The notes beneath the pieces are model-generated. The model was given only the letters and a program-made list of their open reading frames with translations. It was not told the DNA's origin and searched no databases. A stretch of DNA of 64,000 nucleotides from Ensifer sp. WSM1721 (GTDB taxonomy: Bacteria > Pseudomonadota > Alphaproteobacteria > Rhizobiales > Rhizobiaceae). Location of the stretch: contig NZ_CP165782.1 of NCBI RefSeq assembly GCF_000513895.2, positions 1,488,001 to 1,552,000 of the forward strand. The letters are read 5' to 3'. Position numbers and translations under genes: made by a program. Every line of letters begins with the position of its first letter. Position 1 is the stretch's first letter. Positions 41,748-51,205 of this stretch are shown piece after piece.

Positions 41748-42386
41748 CTAGATTGGCTGAGTTTCATTCATAGAGGACCGGGCAGCGATTCGGGACCACC
41801 ACGCCCCTAGGTTTTCATATTGCCGGATCATCTCCCGGCCTTCCGGCGCCATGAGGAAGTAGTCGAACATCGGCGCGGCATAGAGATCAGCCAGCGACAT
41901 GGTCTCGCCGGCAAGCCAGGGTGCCGTTCCCATGATGTCGGACATCGCCTCCAGGCATGTCCGCGCCTTCGGAAGCGCCGCGGCGATCGTGGCCTCATCA
42001 GCGGTCGCGCCCTTCGCGGGCTTGGAGATTCGCTCCACGTAAATTCCCCACACCAAAGTGGGATAGGCATAGTTGTCGGCGATGCTCATCAGTTGGTTGC
42101 AACGGGCTCGCTCCCGAACATCGGCAGGCTGAAGCTTCGACCCGTCGAACACGTCGTCGGCGTAGCGTGTTACCGCACCGGTCTCGTACAGCCTGAATCC
42201 ATTGTGTTCAAAGGCAGGAATGCGCCCGAAGGGATGCCGTTCCAGGTAGGCGGGCGGCGGGCCATCGCTCGCAAAGATATTGATAGGAACGAGATCGTAA
42301 TCCACACCCTTCTCGACCAGCGTAAGCCGCACGATCCGCACGTAAACGCTGTACGCCGCTCCGAACACGCGTGGTTTTTCCGTCAC
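41748..42386 (-). CDS. Glutathione S-transferase family protein
   Basis: A 212-aa protein with the GST layout. The N-terminal thioredoxin-like domain includes PRVFGAAYSVYVRIVRLTLVEKGVDYDLV, the cis-Pro segment RIPAFEHNG and the glutathione-contacting ETGAVTRYAD (Glu-Thr/Ser). The all-helical C-terminal domain has the APWLAGETMSLADLYAAP motif (the conserved N-capping Asp). It could detoxify electrophiles or reduce dehydroascorbate-like substrates; I cannot assign a class. Convergent with the GNAT gene. Confidence 0.88.
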   Translation of the reverse strand: MTEKPRVFGAAYSVYVRIVRLTLVEKGVDYDLVPINIFASDGPPPAYLERHPFGRIPAFEHNGFRLYETGAVTRYADDVFDGSKLQPADVRERARCNQLMSIADNYAYPTLVWGIYVERISKPAKGATADEATIAAALPKARTCLEAMSDIMGTAPWLAGETMSLADLYAAPMFDYFLMAPEGREMIRQYENLGAWWSRIAARSSMNETQPI

Positions 42387-42572
42387 TGCTGCTCTCCCGT
42401 TGTCGGACGACTTCGAGCCTTTGCCCGATCTTCAAGACTACAGTGTGCGATTGAAGCAGATGGTTGCAACCTTGACCGTAAGAAAAAGCAAGAGAGTCAT
42501 GTGAAACCAATGGACTAGGCGCTTCGGATGCCGCAATTTGGCCGTGTCTGACGAAGCCGAATCGGAGAGTCC

Positions 42573-42728
42573 ATGCCCCTCAAATATCTGACCATCTTGA
42601 TGCTTGTTGTACTGTCGGGCTGCGCGAGCACTGGCGCCGGCAACACGACTTACGCGCAATGGTATGGCCCGAACCCGGTTCCGGATTTCGGCGCTGCAAG
42701 CCCCGGCGGGCTGCGGGTTGGGTATTAA
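42573..42728 (+). CDS. Very small lipoprotein (51 aa)
   Basis: MPLKYLTILMLVVLSGCASTGAG shows a short signal peptide and a lipobox LSGC with Cys at residue 17, so a mature lipoprotein of about 35 residues would be attached to a membrane. The rest is Gly/Pro/Tyr-rich and ends LRVGY. A GGAGAG ribosome binding site precedes ATG. It resembles in size, not in sequence, the two mini-lipoproteins on the other strand at 43076 and 43419. No known family recognised. Confidence 0.6.
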   Translation: MPLKYLTILMLVVLSGCASTGAGNTTYAQWYGPNPVPDFGAASPGGLRVGY

Positions 42729-42804
42729 GAAAAACACGTAAGGAGCGAAGCGCTCCTCTGGTCGGGTGTTTCCCTCTGACTGCATGGAATGGAAGGACCG
42801 CGCC

Positions 42805-42924
42805 ATGTCCGTCTGGCGGGACGGTATGGGCGCGGCGCAGCGCCTTTCCCTGCGGCGCGACGAGACCATGATCGCCGCAGAAATGCGTCGAAGACGGGAC
42901 CGATACTACTGCATGTGTCCTTAA
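42805..42924 (+). CDS. Possible 39-aa basic protein ending in a repeat
   Basis: ATG preceded by AAGGA. The product MSVWRDGMGAAQRLSLRRDE continues arginine-rich (EMRRRRDRYY) and ends CMCP; the last codons and stop are provided by RIME-like repeat B. The composition, with alternating Arg and hydrophobic residues, resembles a real small helix, but there is no family evidence. Low confidence. Confidence 0.3.
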   Translation: MSVWRDGMGAAQRLSLRRDETMIAAEMRRRRDRYYCMCP

Positions 42925-43012
42925 ATCGTACCCGATTTAAGGACAAAAACATGCAGCAATTCAAAGTGCTACAGCGTCCTTTGTGCGTCTGAAACGACGC
43001 ACGGCGCTGTAG
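42911..43012 (+). repeat. RIME-like interspersed palindromic repeat, copy B
   Basis: About 100 bp, nearly identical to copy A at 7121-7222 in opposite orientation, including TCAAAGTGCTACAGCGTCCTTTGTGCGT and the terminal ACGACGCACGGCGCTGTAG. It contains two dyads (CCTTAAATCG/CGATTTAAGG and GTGCGTC/GACGCAC). Confidence 0.8.
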
Positions 43013-43075
43013 ATGAGGAGGTGGCCTGCCGGCGGCCGACGTCAGGCTCGCACGGCCGCCGGAGCGGCCGGAGAA

Positions 43076-43192
43076 TTACCGCGGCGGAACGATCCCTTGA
43101 TAATACTCACCCTCGCCGCCGACATAGCCGACTCCGGTATGCGAACACGCCGCGAGGGTTGCGAGTGCGAGCAGCAACACGATTTTGCGCAT
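43076..43192 (-). CDS. Mini-lipoprotein, tandem paralogue 1 (38 aa)
   Basis: MRKIVLLLALATLAACSHTG: a signal peptide with lipobox LAAC and Cys at residue 16. The tail GEGEYYQGIVPPR gives a mature peptide of about 23 residues. It is a paralogue of the gene at 43419: both share the signal core, a G-G-x-GEYYxGxVPP tail, and the upstream AGGAAAGG-type ribosome binding sequence. Function unknown; entericidin-like toxin/lysis lipoproteins are similar in size, but the sequence does not match what I know of them. Confidence 0.6.
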   Translation of the reverse strand: MRKIVLLLALATLAACSHTGVGYVGGEGEYYQGIVPPR

Positions 43193-43418
43193 AGGCCTCG
43201 TACCTTTCCTAACAGATTGACGATCATTGATATTCCGCCATACGTGCGGGATCAATTCCCACTTCGAGGTCGCACCCACTCGCCATTCCGTCTTGCGGCC
43301 GGCCACGGGAAGATCGCACGATGTTGGCTCCGAGCACGCCAAATCGACGGCGTAGGATCGCCTGTTCGCGTGCGGTCATTGCACGCTATTTCTTCTGATG
43401 CCGGTACGGGCAATCTCC

Positions 43419-43565
43419 TTAGAAGGGCGTCGGCGGTACGACGCCGGTGTAATACTCCCCTTGCCCGCCATAATAGCGCTCTCTGTAGCGCTCGGTGTCG
43501 GGCCTCCCTGTTTGCGAGCACGCGCACAAAGTAGAGATCGCTAGCAATAATACGATCGCGCGCAT
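43419..43565 (-). CDS. Mini-lipoprotein, tandem paralogue 2 (48 aa)
   Basis: MRAIVLLLAISTLCACSQTG with lipobox LCAC (Cys16), then a polar, Tyr-rich mature part of about 33 residues (RYRERYYGGQGEYYTGVVPPTPF). It is paralogous to the gene 226 bp downstream at 43076, with a ten-residue insertion before the shared GEYYxGxVPP motif. It is preceded by CAGGAAAGGACGAAG, closely matching the leader of its twin, so the duplication included the translation signal. Confidence 0.6.
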   Translation of the reverse strand: MRAIVLLLAISTLCACSQTGRPDTERYRERYYGGQGEYYTGVVPPTPF

Positions 43566-43885
43566 AGAGCTTCGTCCTTTCCTGATTACTGTTCCCCAAT
43601 GCACTTGCACTGCGCAGGACTGCGTCGTTTTCTTCATTGCGACGGCGATTGTACATGCTGCTCAACCGTCGGTATAGAAATTTGCGTGTAGTGGAGAGCA
43701 AACGCTGCGCAGCCCTCGACGATGTGGTTGCCTCCTCGCCTTCGGTCTCTCCAACAAGCTCCGCAACTTGTTCTCAGCTCCAGCCGCCAAATACTAGGAT
43801 TTGCCTAAAGTCCGAGCACTCGACTTCACCAGGCCGCAAGCGAAATCTGGCACAGGAAGAACATTCGTAATCCAGGGTGAAGAGG
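43566..43885. other. Intergenic stretch, no gene seen
   Basis: 320 bp between the mini-lipoprotein (minus) and the hypothetical acidic protein (plus), so it should hold both promoters. I see no gene and no strong repeat here. Confidence 0.4.
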
Positions 43886-44266
43886 ATGACCCAGGTCGTT
43901 ACCGTTTCCGCGACGACGGCGGCTTACGCGGCGGAAGCCGTCAAGCCATCCGCGCGCGTGCGCGGCGATGGTCCGACCGATGAGGCGATCACGCTCCTTT
44001 CGGTCGGCAAAGAGCCGCCGCGCCACCAGGAAGCGATCTCGGCAATAAGGAGCGCTCTGCCCCTGGCACTCATGTTGATCAGCGCCAACCGTCGCCCGCC
44101 GCAGGAGAGCGAGGCCGAGGCGTTGCGCCGCTACCTCGAATATATGGAAGACGAAGAGAGTGGCGACCAACAGGGGAGCCGGCCGGACGAGAATCCGGCC
44201 GAAGACGAAGGGCAGCAAAGCGACGAAATCGCCGAGATGCTCGACCGGTTCATTCAAGGAAAATGA
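43886..44266 (+). CDS. Hypothetical acidic protein (126 aa)
   Basis: Starts MTQVVTVSATTAAYAAEAVKPSARVRGDG. A hydrophobic helix PLALMLISANRR lies near residues 62-73. The second half is strongly acidic and Glu/Asp/Gln-rich (YLEYMEDEESGDQQG...EDEGQQSDEIAEMLDRFIQGK), likely disordered with an amphipathic end. ATG 43886 has an AGGGTGAAGAGG ribosome binding region; an in-frame GTG at 43877 is an alternative. No domain recognised and no operon partner. Confidence 0.6.
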   Translation: MTQVVTVSATTAAYAAEAVKPSARVRGDGPTDEAITLLSVGKEPPRHQEAISAIRSALPLALMLISANRRPPQESEAEALRRYLEYMEDEESGDQQGSRPDENPAEDEGQQSDEIAEMLDRFIQGK

Positions 44267-44338
44267 ACCGGTCGGAACGCGGCCTCGCGCGAACCACGGG
44301 TCGCGCGTTGCGAGCTCAACTGTCGCCGCTCGGACTGA

Positions 44339-45325
44339 CTATTTATGCTCATGACCGGGCGTATCGTGACCGCTTGCGGCGCCGACCGGCAGGGCGTAGT
44401 CCACTTTCCCAGCCTTCTCGAAGGTGAGTGTCACCGGCACGCTATCGCCCTCAACGAAGGGCTGTTTCACTTCCATGAACATCAGGTGCAGGCCGCCGCT
44501 CTTGAGTTCGATGGTCTCGCCGGCAGGGATCGCGATGCCATCGTCGAGCTTTCGCATCCTCATGACGTCGTTCTCCATCGTCATCTCATGCAGTTCGACG
44601 CGTCCGGCGGCCGGGCTTTCTACGGCAAGCAGCCGGTCGTCGGTGCTGCCGTTGTTCTTGACGACGAAGCCGCCGCCACCGACCTTGGCGCCCGGAAGCA
44701 TCGCCTTCACCGCCCCGCCCGAGATCTGGAGATCGCCGGCCTCAACCGGGCCGGCAGTCACTTCCTGTCCCTGCTTTCCGCCATGGCTCGCATGCTCATC
44801 TCCGCCGGCAAGCGTTACCGTCACGGTCGGCGCCGGGTTCTCCAACGAATGGGCGTCCTGCCCCTTGGCCGGTACCTCATCCCAGACGACCTTGCCGTCG
44901 GCGCCACAGAGTTGCGCTGTCGGAAAGGCGAGCACGGTTTCCTGGTCGAAGCCCGAGAGTTTTCCGCGGATGACGAATGTATCGTAATATTCATCAGGCA
45001 GATTGCCGCCCTTCCAGCGGATCTCGACTGGACCGGACGAAACCTTCGTCCCGTGATTGTCGTAGGTCTTCTGATAGTCTCCCTCGATAATTTCGACTTG
45101 CCAGCCCGGCTTGGGCTGCGGCTTGGCGAAGACAAACCCCTCGGGCAGCTTCACCTGCACTTCCGTCGTCGCCTTGCCGTCGCAGCCGTGCGGCACCTGC
45201 AGGACCGCTTTGAAGGTCTTTTCGGCGGGCGCTTTGTCGACTTCGAACGTCGCATGAGCATGAGCGAAACCGGCGGCAGCGAGCGTCAGCCCGGTGGTGA
45301 GAAAAGCAAATCTGATCTTGGTCAT
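44339..45325 (-). CDS. YcnI-type DUF1775 / PCu(A)C copper chaperone fusion
   Basis: A 328-aa exported protein that joins two periplasmic copper domains. The signal peptide MTKIRFAFLTTGLTLAAAGFAHA is followed at once by HATFEV, the start of DUF1775/YcnI domains, in which the N-terminal His binds copper. After a His-rich linker (GGDEHASHGGKQG, about 182-194) comes the PCu(A)C domain with the Cu(I) motif HEM...MRM...LHLMFM. The C-terminal GHDTPGHEHK adds more His. A role in copper handling for cytochrome oxidase or copper uptake is likely. A DUF2946 gene lies just upstream on the same strand. Confidence 0.9.
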   Translation of the reverse strand: MTKIRFAFLTTGLTLAAAGFAHAHATFEVDKAPAEKTFKAVLQVPHGCDGKATTEVQVKLPEGFVFAKPQPKPGWQVEIIEGDYQKTYDNHGTKVSSGPVEIRWKGGNLPDEYYDTFVIRGKLSGFDQETVLAFPTAQLCGADGKVVWDEVPAKGQDAHSLENPAPTVTVTLAGGDEHASHGGKQGQEVTAGPVEAGDLQISGGAVKAMLPGAKVGGGGFVVKNNGSTDDRLLAVESPAAGRVELHEMTMENDVMRMRKLDDGIAIPAGETIELKSGGLHLMFMEVKQPFVEGDSVPVTLTFEKAGKVDYALPVGAASGHDTPGHEHK

Positions 45326-45422
45326 GTCGTAATCCCCGAACCACGCGCCTTCAAACGAGAAGCTTCGGCGCTCGTGGTCGATACCGCCTCAGCGGCTATG
45401 ATAGTGGAATCGTTTCAGTGCG

Positions 45423-45818
45423 TTACGACAGACGCGGAGGGCCGCGGGAAGGCGGCAGCAGGCGCAGGGGCGCTAGCGCTGCATCTGCCTCAACGATTGG
45501 TGCTTTTGCAAGCCAGTTGCCCTTTTCGGCTGGCATGTTTTCGCCAGTCGGCATCGGCAGGAGGACGGTAGCCGCGAGACGGCAGGCTTCGCAGATCGGG
45601 GCGCTTGAAGACGACTTGCCACGCCCCGCGTCATGGTCGACGCCTTCGGTGCCGAAGCAGATATCGGCGAAGGTGCCATCGGGAAGAAGATATTCGGCGG
45701 ACGTCGCGAGATTTAGCCCCTTCGCAGGGGCCGGCTTGTGGGCAAAGGAAAGAAGGGCGAGTGCAAAGGCTGCGACCAGCCGCACCGCTATCCGCCATTT
45801 TTTCCCACGCCCTATCAT
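45423..45818 (-). CDS. DUF2946 family protein, copper-linked
   Basis: A 131-aa protein with an N-terminal hydrophobic segment (AVRLVAAFALALLSFAHKPAPA) acting as signal or anchor. The mature part has ICFG, the CxxC motif CEAC with a later MPMPTG-like PMPTGENMP Met segment, and the C-terminal RGPPRL typical of DUF2946. ATG 45818 was chosen at the start of the hydrophobic segment; the open frame extends far upstream through the glycine riboswitch, which is certainly non-coding there. It precedes the YcnI/PCu(A)C gene by 97 bp on the same strand, a frequent pairing. Confidence 0.82.
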   Translation of the reverse strand: MIGRGKKWRIAVRLVAAFALALLSFAHKPAPAKGLNLATSAEYLLPDGTFADICFGTEGVDHDAGRGKSSSSAPICEACRLAATVLLPMPTGENMPAEKGNWLAKAPIVEADAALAPLRLLPPSRGPPRLS

Positions 45819-45984
45819 CTTCGCCTCGTTGTCCCGTTTCTCGTTACCCCACAACCGGCAGGATTTGCAAAGGCTGATTTGTCGCAGCGTGCTCCTCCCC
45901 GCGGATGATGGTGAAGCGACGGCGACAAAAATATGTTCGGTCGCGACATAGGCACTTGCCAAAATCCGGCCTTCACCGTTATCT

Positions 45985-46150
45985 GGAGACGACCTTGTTG
46001 GGAGAAACCGGTTCGATCCGGTGCCGAAGGAGCAACCGCCCCGGAAACTCTCAGGCCAAAGGACCAGCAAGGTGCCGGTAGGACTCTGGAGAGAAGCGTT
46101 TACGCTCGCCGAAGGGATAACAATCTCAGGCAAAGGGACAGAGGGGGCTC
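45985..46150 (+). promoter_or_regulatory. Tandem glycine riboswitch before gcvT
   Basis: Two glycine aptamers in series. Aptamer 1 (about 45989-46073): ACCTTGTTGGGAGAAACC, GGTGCCGAAGGAGCAA, AAACTCTCAGGCCAAAGGACC, closing AGCAAGGT. Aptamer 2 (about 46078-46150): GGACTCTGGAGAG, CTCGCCGAAGGGATAA, AATCTCAGGCAAAGGGAC. The GCCGAAGG and CTCAGGcaAAgGAC signatures are diagnostic. Glycine binding normally turns on the gcvTHP operon that starts just downstream. Confidence 0.95.
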
Positions 46151-46219
46151 GAATTTGTCGGCGTTTTCACGCCGGTAGTGTGAGCCGGCGCGCGAATGCG
46201 CCAGACCTGGAGGCCGGAC

Positions 46220-47359
46220 TTGGAAGACCTTTCCCATCTGAAGCACACGCCATTGCACGCGCTGCACCTCTCGCTTGGTGCGCGCATGGTGCCCTTCGCC
46301 GGCTATGAAATGCCGGTGCAGTACCCGGAAGGCGTGCTGAAGGAACACCTACATACGCGGGCCGCAGCCGGTCTCTTCGACGTCTCCCACATGGGGCAGA
46401 TCGTGATTCGCCCGAAATCCGGGCGGATCGAGGATGCGGCGCTCGCGCTCGAGCGGCTGGTGCCGGTCGACGTTCTCGCTCTCGCTGAGGATCGCCAGCG
46501 CTACGGACTTTTCACCAATGCCGAAGGCGGAATCCTCGACGATCTGATGATCGCCAACCGCCGCGACCATTTCTTCCTCGTCGTCAACGCTGCCTGCAAG
46601 GATGCCGATTTCGCGCATCTGAAGAGCGGCCTCGGCGACACTTGCGAGGTCACGCTCCTTGACGACCGCGCCTTGCTCGCCCTTCAGGGGCCACGCGCCG
46701 AAGCCGTGCTCGGAGAGCTTTGGGCGGATGTCGCCTCGATGCGCTTCATGGACGTGACGGAGGCAGACCTCCACGACGTGAGCTGCATCATCTCGCGCTC
46801 CGGATATACCGGTGAGGATGGCTTCGAGATCTCGGTTCCCGCGGCCTCGGCGGTGGATGTGGCGCAGCGCCTGCTGGAACACCCAGATGTGATGCCAATC
46901 GGTCTCGGAGCGCGTGATTCGCTTCGCCTTGAGGCCGGTCTTTGTCTTTATGGCAATGACATCGACACCGGGACGACGCCGGTCGAAGCTTCGCTCGAAT
47001 GGGCAATCCAGAAGAGCCGGCGAGCCGGCGGTACGCGGGCCGGCGGTTTTCCGGGCGCGGACCGGATCCTTGCCGAATTTGCCGACGGTGTCAGCCGTCG
47101 CCGCGTCGGGCTGAAGCCGGAAGGCCGAGGGCCGGTTCGCGGTGGGGCCAAGCTTTTCATCGATGCGGAAGGCGAGCAGGCGGCCGGTACCGTCACATCC
47201 GGCGGCTTCGGCCCGAGCGTCGATGGCCCGATCGCCATGGGCTATGTCGATGCCGAGCATGCGAAAAACGGCACCAGGCTTTTCGCGGAGGTGCGCGGCA
47301 AATATCTGCCCCTCACCGTCTCTGCCCTGCCCTTTGTCAAACAAACCTACAAGCGCTGA
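46220..47359 (+). CDS. gcvT: Aminomethyltransferase (glycine cleavage T protein)
   Basis: Transfers the methylene group from aminomethyl-lipoyl GcvH to tetrahydrofolate and releases ammonia. The 379-aa form starts [35 protein letters not shown], with the T-protein blocks [20 protein letters not shown] and [13 protein letters not shown] and the glycine-cleavage C-terminal barrel. I favour the TTG at 46220 because GGAGG sits 6 nt before it, while the in-frame ATG 46196 has no ribosome binding site; the longer form adds eight residues. It is the first gene of gcvTHP. Confidence 0.93.
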   Translation: MEDLSHLKHTPLHALHLSLGARMVPFAGYEMPVQYPEGVLKEHLHTRAAAGLFDVSHMGQIVIRPKSGRIEDAALALERLVPVDVLALAEDRQRYGLFTNAEGGILDDLMIANRRDHFFLVVNAACKDADFAHLKSGLGDTCEVTLLDDRALLALQGPRAEAVLGELWADVASMRFMDVTEADLHDVSCIISRSGYTGEDGFEISVPAASAVDVAQRLLEHPDVMPIGLGARDSLRLEAGLCLYGNDIDTGTTPVEASLEWAIQKSRRAGGTRAGGFPGADRILAEFADGVSRRRVGLKPEGRGPVRGGAKLFIDAEGEQAAGTVTSGGFGPSVDGPIAMGYVDAEHAKNGTRLFAEVRGKYLPLTVSALPFVKQTYKR

Positions 47360-47375
47360 CCCAGGAGAAGTGCGT

Positions 47376-47738
47376 ATGCTGAAATTCACAGAAGAACACG
47401 AATGGCTGAAGATCGAGGGCGACATCGCGATTGTCGGCATCACCGAACACGCAGCGAGTCAACTCGGCGATCTCGTCTTCGTGGAGCTGCCGGAAGCCGG
47501 TGTCGCTTTCTCCAAAGGCGACTCGGCCGCGACCGTCGAATCCGTCAAGGCGGCGTCGGACGTCTATTGTCCGCTCGACGGCGAAGTGGTCGAGGTCAAC
47601 CAGGCGATCGTCGACGATCCCTCGCTCGTCAATAGCGACCCGCAGGGCGCGGCCTGGTTCTTCAAGCTGAAGCTTTCCGATCCGAGCTCAGCTAACGCGC
47701 TTCTCGACGAGGCGGCCTACAAGGAGCTTATCGGCTGA
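47376..47738 (+). CDS. gcvH: Glycine cleavage system H protein
   Basis: The 120-aa lipoyl carrier that shuttles the aminomethyl group between GcvP, GcvT and dihydrolipoamide dehydrogenase. Lipoylation Lys58 is in the motif [11 protein letters not shown]. The rest is the standard H-protein fold ([20 protein letters not shown]...[11 protein letters not shown]). An AGGAGAAG ribosome binding site precedes ATG; the stop overlaps the gcvP start by one base. Confidence 0.97.
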   Translation: MLKFTEEHEWLKIEGDIAIVGITEHAASQLGDLVFVELPEAGVAFSKGDSAATVESVKAASDVYCPLDGEVVEVNQAIVDDPSLVNSDPQGAAWFFKLKLSDPSSANALLDEAAYKELIG

Positions 47739-50602
47739 TGAGCATGCCCAAGGACTTCACCTTTACCGACTACAAGCCTTACGATTTCGCCAATCGGCGC
47801 CACATCGGCCCCTCGCCGGCCGAGATGGAAGAGATGCTGAGGGTCGTCGGCTATCCGAGCCTCGACGCGCTGATCGACGACACCGTGCCGCCGTCGATCC
47901 GGCAAAAGACCCCGCTTGCCTGGGGCACGCCGATGACGGAGCGCGAAGCGCTCGACAAGCTGCGCGAGACGGCGAACCGCAATCAGAAGCTCGTCTCGCT
48001 CATCGGCCAGGGCTACTACGGCACGATCACGCCGCCGGTGATCCAGCGCAACATTCTGGAGAACCCGGCCTGGTACACCGCTTACACGCCCTATCAGCCG
48101 GAAATCAGCCAGGGGCGGCTGGAAGCGCTGCTCAACTATCAGACGATGGTCTGCGATCTGACGGGCCTCGATGTCGCGAACGCCTCGCTGCTCGACGAGG
48201 CGACGGCGGCTGCGGAGGCCATGGCCATGGCTGAGCGTGTCGCCAAGTCGAAGTCGAAGGCTTTCTTCGTCGATGAGAACTGCCATACTCAGACGATTGC
48301 GCTTCTGAAGACCCGGGCCGAGCCGCTCGGCTGGCAGGTGGTCGTCGGCGATCCCTTCAGGGATCTGGACACCGCGAGCGTTTTTGGCGCCATCTTCCAG
48401 TATCCCGGCACTTACGGCCATGTTCGCGACTTTTCGGGCCTGATCGCGAAGCTGCATGAGCAGGGCGCAATCGCCGCCGTCGCAGCCGATCCGCTAGCAC
48501 TGGCGCTTCTGAAGTCTCCAGGTGAAATGGGCGCCGACATTGCGGTCGGTTCGACCCAGCGCTTCGGCGTGCCGGTCGGCTACGGCGGTCCGCACGCCGC
48601 CTATATGGCCGTCAAGGATGCCTATAAGCGCGCTATGCCCGGCCGCCTCGTCGGCGTGTCGGTCGATTCGCGCGGCAATCGCGCTTACCGCCTGTCGCTG
48701 CAGACGCGCGAACAGCATATCCGCCGCGAAAAGGCGACGTCCAACATCTGCACCGCCCAGGTGCTGCTTGCCGTCATGGCCTCGATGTATGCGGTCTTCC
48801 ACGGTCCGCAAGGCATCAAGGCGATTGCCCAGAGCGTGCACCAGAAGACCGTGCGCCTCGCCATGGGGCTCGAAAAACTCGGCTACACCGTCGAGCCGGA
48901 CGTTTTCTTCGACACGATCACCGTCGAAGTCGGCAAGCTGCAGGGCATCATCTTGAAGACCGCGGTCGCCGAAGAAGTAAACCTTCGCAAGATCGGCTCG
49001 ACCAAGATCGGCATCAGCCTCGACGAACGCTCGCGGCCAGTCACGCTAGAAGCCGTCTGGCGCGCCTTCGGCGGCGATTTCAAGGTGGAGGAGTTCGAAC
49101 CCGGCTATCGCCTGCCGCAGGCACTGCTCAGGACCAGTGATTATCTCACCCATCCGATCTTCCATATGAACCGCGCAGAAAGCGAGATGACGCGCTATAT
49201 GCGTCGCCTCGCCGACCGGGATCTCGCGCTCGACCGCGCGATGATCCCGCTCGGATCCTGCACGATGAAGCTCAATGCGACGGCGGAGATGTTGCCGATC
49301 ACATGGCCGGAATTCTCGGAGATTCACCCCTTCGTACCGACCGACCAGGCACTCGGCTATCGGCACATGATCGAGGACCTGTCGCAGAAGCTCTGCACTA
49401 TTACCGGCTATGACGCAATCTCGATGCAGCCGAATTCGGGTGCGCAGGGCGAATATGCCGGGCTGCTTGCGATCCGAGGCTATCACATCGCCAAGGGCGA
49501 TGCCCATCGCGACGTCTGCCTCATTCCGACTTCGGCGCATGGCACCAATCCGGCCTCCGCGCAAATGGCCGGCATGAAGGTTGTCGTCGTGAAGGTGAGC
49601 GACGTCGGCGAGATCGACATGAACGATTTCCGCGCCAAGGCCGAGCAATATGCAGACACCCTCTCCTGCTGCATGATCACCTATCCCTCGACGCACGGCG
49701 TTTTCGAGGAGAATGTTCGCGAGGTCTGCGAGATCGTCCACAAGCATGGCGGCCAGGTCTATCTGGACGGCGCCAACATGAATGCCATGGTCGGCCTTGC
49801 CCGCCCGGGAGACATCGGTGCGGACGTCAGCCATCTGAACCTGCACAAGACCTTCTGCATTCCGCATGGTGGCGGGGGGCCCGGCATGGGGCCGATCGGC
49901 GTCAAGGCGCATCTGGCTCCCTTCCTGCCCGGCCATCCGGAAATCGGCGGGCATGAAGGCGCGGTTTCCGCCGCTCCTTTCGGTTCGGCGTCGATCCTGC
50001 CAATCTCCTGGAGCTACTGCCTGATGATGGGCGGCGAAGGCCTCACCCAGGCGACGAAGGTGGCGATCCTCAACGCCAACTATATCGCGGCACGGCTGAA
50101 GGGCGCCTATGACGTGCTCTACAAGTCGGCCAAGGGGCGCGTCGCGCACGAGTGCATCATCGACACGCGCCCGCTCGCCGAGAGCGCCGGCGTCACCGTC
50201 GACGACGTCGCAAAGCGGCTTATCGACTGCGGCTTCCATGCTCCGACGATGAGCTGGCCGGTCGCCGGCACGCTGATGGTCGAGCCTACGGAATCGGAGA
50301 CAAAAGCCGAACTCGATCGCTTCTGCGATGCGATGCTGGCGATCCGCGAGGAAGCCCGCGCGATCGAGGAAGGCCGGATGGATAAGGTCAACAACCCGCT
50401 CAAAAACGCGCCGCATACGGTGGAAGACCTCGTCGGCGATTGGGACCGGCCCTATTCGCGCGAACAGGCCTGCTTCCCGCCCGGGGCCTTCCGCGTCGAC
50501 AAATACTGGTCGCCGGTCAACCGAGTCGACAATGTCTATGGCGACCGCCATCTCGTCTGCACCTGCCCGCCTATGGAAAGCTACGCGGAGGCGGCGGAGT
50601 GA
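47738..50602 (+). CDS. gcvP: Glycine dehydrogenase (decarboxylating), P protein
   Basis: PLP enzyme that decarboxylates glycine and loads the aminomethyl group onto GcvH. At 954 aa it is the single-chain type in which the two related halves (P1 and P2) are fused. The PLP lysine is Lys704 in [20 protein letters not shown]. The N-terminal half shows [16 protein letters not shown]; the centre has [19 protein letters not shown] overlaps the gcvH stop (TGATG), so translation is coupled. A clear terminator follows. Confidence 0.97.
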   Translation: MSMPKDFTFTDYKPYDFANRRHIGPSPAEMEEMLRVVGYPSLDALIDDTVPPSIRQKTPLAWGTPMTEREALDKLRETANRNQKLVSLIGQGYYGTITPPVIQRNILENPAWYTAYTPYQPEISQGRLEALLNYQTMVCDLTGLDVANASLLDEATAAAEAMAMAERVAKSKSKAFFVDENCHTQTIALLKTRAEPLGWQVVVGDPFRDLDTASVFGAIFQYPGTYGHVRDFSGLIAKLHEQGAIAAVAADPLALALLKSPGEMGADIAVGSTQRFGVPVGYGGPHAAYMAVKDAYKRAMPGRLVGVSVDSRGNRAYRLSLQTREQHIRREKATSNICTAQVLLAVMASMYAVFHGPQGIKAIAQSVHQKTVRLAMGLEKLGYTVEPDVFFDTITVEVGKLQGIILKTAVAEEVNLRKIGSTKIGISLDERSRPVTLEAVWRAFGGDFKVEEFEPGYRLPQALLRTSDYLTHPIFHMNRAESEMTRYMRRLADRDLALDRAMIPLGSCTMKLNATAEMLPITWPEFSEIHPFVPTDQALGYRHMIEDLSQKLCTITGYDAISMQPNSGAQGEYAGLLAIRGYHIAKGDAHRDVCLIPTSAHGTNPASAQMAGMKVVVVKVSDVGEIDMNDFRAKAEQYADTLSCCMITYPSTHGVFEENVREVCEIVHKHGGQVYLDGANMNAMVGLARPGDIGADVSHLNLHKTFCIPHGGGGPGMGPIGVKAHLAPFLPGHPEIGGHEGAVSAAPFGSASILPISWSYCLMMGGEGLTQATKVAILNANYIAARLKGAYDVLYKSAKGRVAHECIIDTRPLAESAGVTVDDVAKRLIDCGFHAPTMSWPVAGTLMVEPTESETKAELDRFCDAMLAIREEARAIEEGRMDKVNNPLKNAPHTVEDLVGDWDRPYSREQACFPPGAFRVDKYWSPVNRVDNVYGDRHLVCTCPPMESYAEAAE

Positions 50603-50650
50603 ATTGAGCCGGAGGCGTGACCCGTGCACGCCCCCTCACGCTAGGCAAAG

Positions 50651-50678
50651 AAAAGCCCGGCTGACGCTGGGCTTTTTT
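50651..50678 (+). terminator. gcvTHP operon terminator
   Basis: AAGCCCGGC-TGAC-GCTGGGCTT with a run of six T. It lies about 50 bp after the gcvP stop and is also the end zone of the convergent SUF operon. Confidence 0.85.
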
Positions 50679-50713
50679 CGCTAACATTCAATACAATAGA
50701 CGTGCGCAGCCGC

Positions 50714-51106
50714 TCAGTTCGCGCGCACCACCGGATTGCCTTGAGCGGCAAGTGCCGCCAGGTCGGCGGGCTTCAGTTCCACCGATTCGCCGCAGCCGCA
50801 GGCGGATGTCTGGTTCGGGTTGCGGAAGGTGAAGCCCGACCGCAAGGCGGTCACTTCGAAATCCATCTGAGTGCCGAGCAAGTAGAGCACGGCTTCCGGC
50901 GCGACCCAGACCTTGGCGCCCTCATATTCGACGAGATCGTCCTTGGTATTGGGATCGGTCACGAGATCGACGGCATATTCCATACCGGCGCAACCGCCCT
51001 TCTTGATGCTCAGGCGAATGCCCTTGGCATCACCGCCGGCATTCTCGACGATCGACCGGACGCGGCCAGCAGCGGCGTCGGTGAGGCTCATTACGGCAAA
51101 GCCCAT
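50714..51106 (-). CDS. sufA: IscA/SufA-type iron-sulfur carrier
   Basis: A 130-aa A-type carrier that moves Fe-S clusters from the SufBCD scaffold to client proteins. The three conserved Cys are visible: GGCAGMEY and the C-terminal CGCG in SACGCGESVEL. ATG 51106 is preceded by AAGGAG at good spacing; Met codons at 51124 and 51091 are alternatives. It is the last gene of the SUF operon, about 100 bp after sufT. Confidence 0.92.
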   Translation of the reverse strand: MGFAVMSLTDAAAGRVRSIVENAGGDAKGIRLSIKKGGCAGMEYAVDLVTDPNTKDDLVEYEGAKVWVAPEAVLYLLGTQMDFEVTALRSGFTFRNPNQTSACGCGESVELKPADLAALAAQGNPVVRAN

Positions 51107-51205
51107 AGGCTCTTTCTCCTTCATATCACCGGGTTAAAGGCCCGGCGCTTTCAGAATTCAAATGTAATGCCCGTGTGTTAACGGATCAATATGCGGCCCA
51201 CGGGC

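Larger units (their letters stand above)
42729..43075. other. Gene-poor segment with a stem-loop, a possible 39-aa gene and repeat B
   Basis: 347 bp between the small lipoprotein gene and the next minus-strand lipoprotein. It contains a hairpin AGGAGCG-AA-GCGCTCCT (about 42740-42757) flanked by AAACAC/GTGTTT that could end transcription of the lipoprotein gene, a possible 39-aa frame (42805-42924), and RIME-like repeat B. Confidence 0.5.

Noticed and set aside
45423..46133. Extended 236-codon version of the DUF2946 gene
   Set aside because: The upstream part is antisense to the glycine riboswitch and has no protein-like features; the signal-anchor start at 45818 is better.
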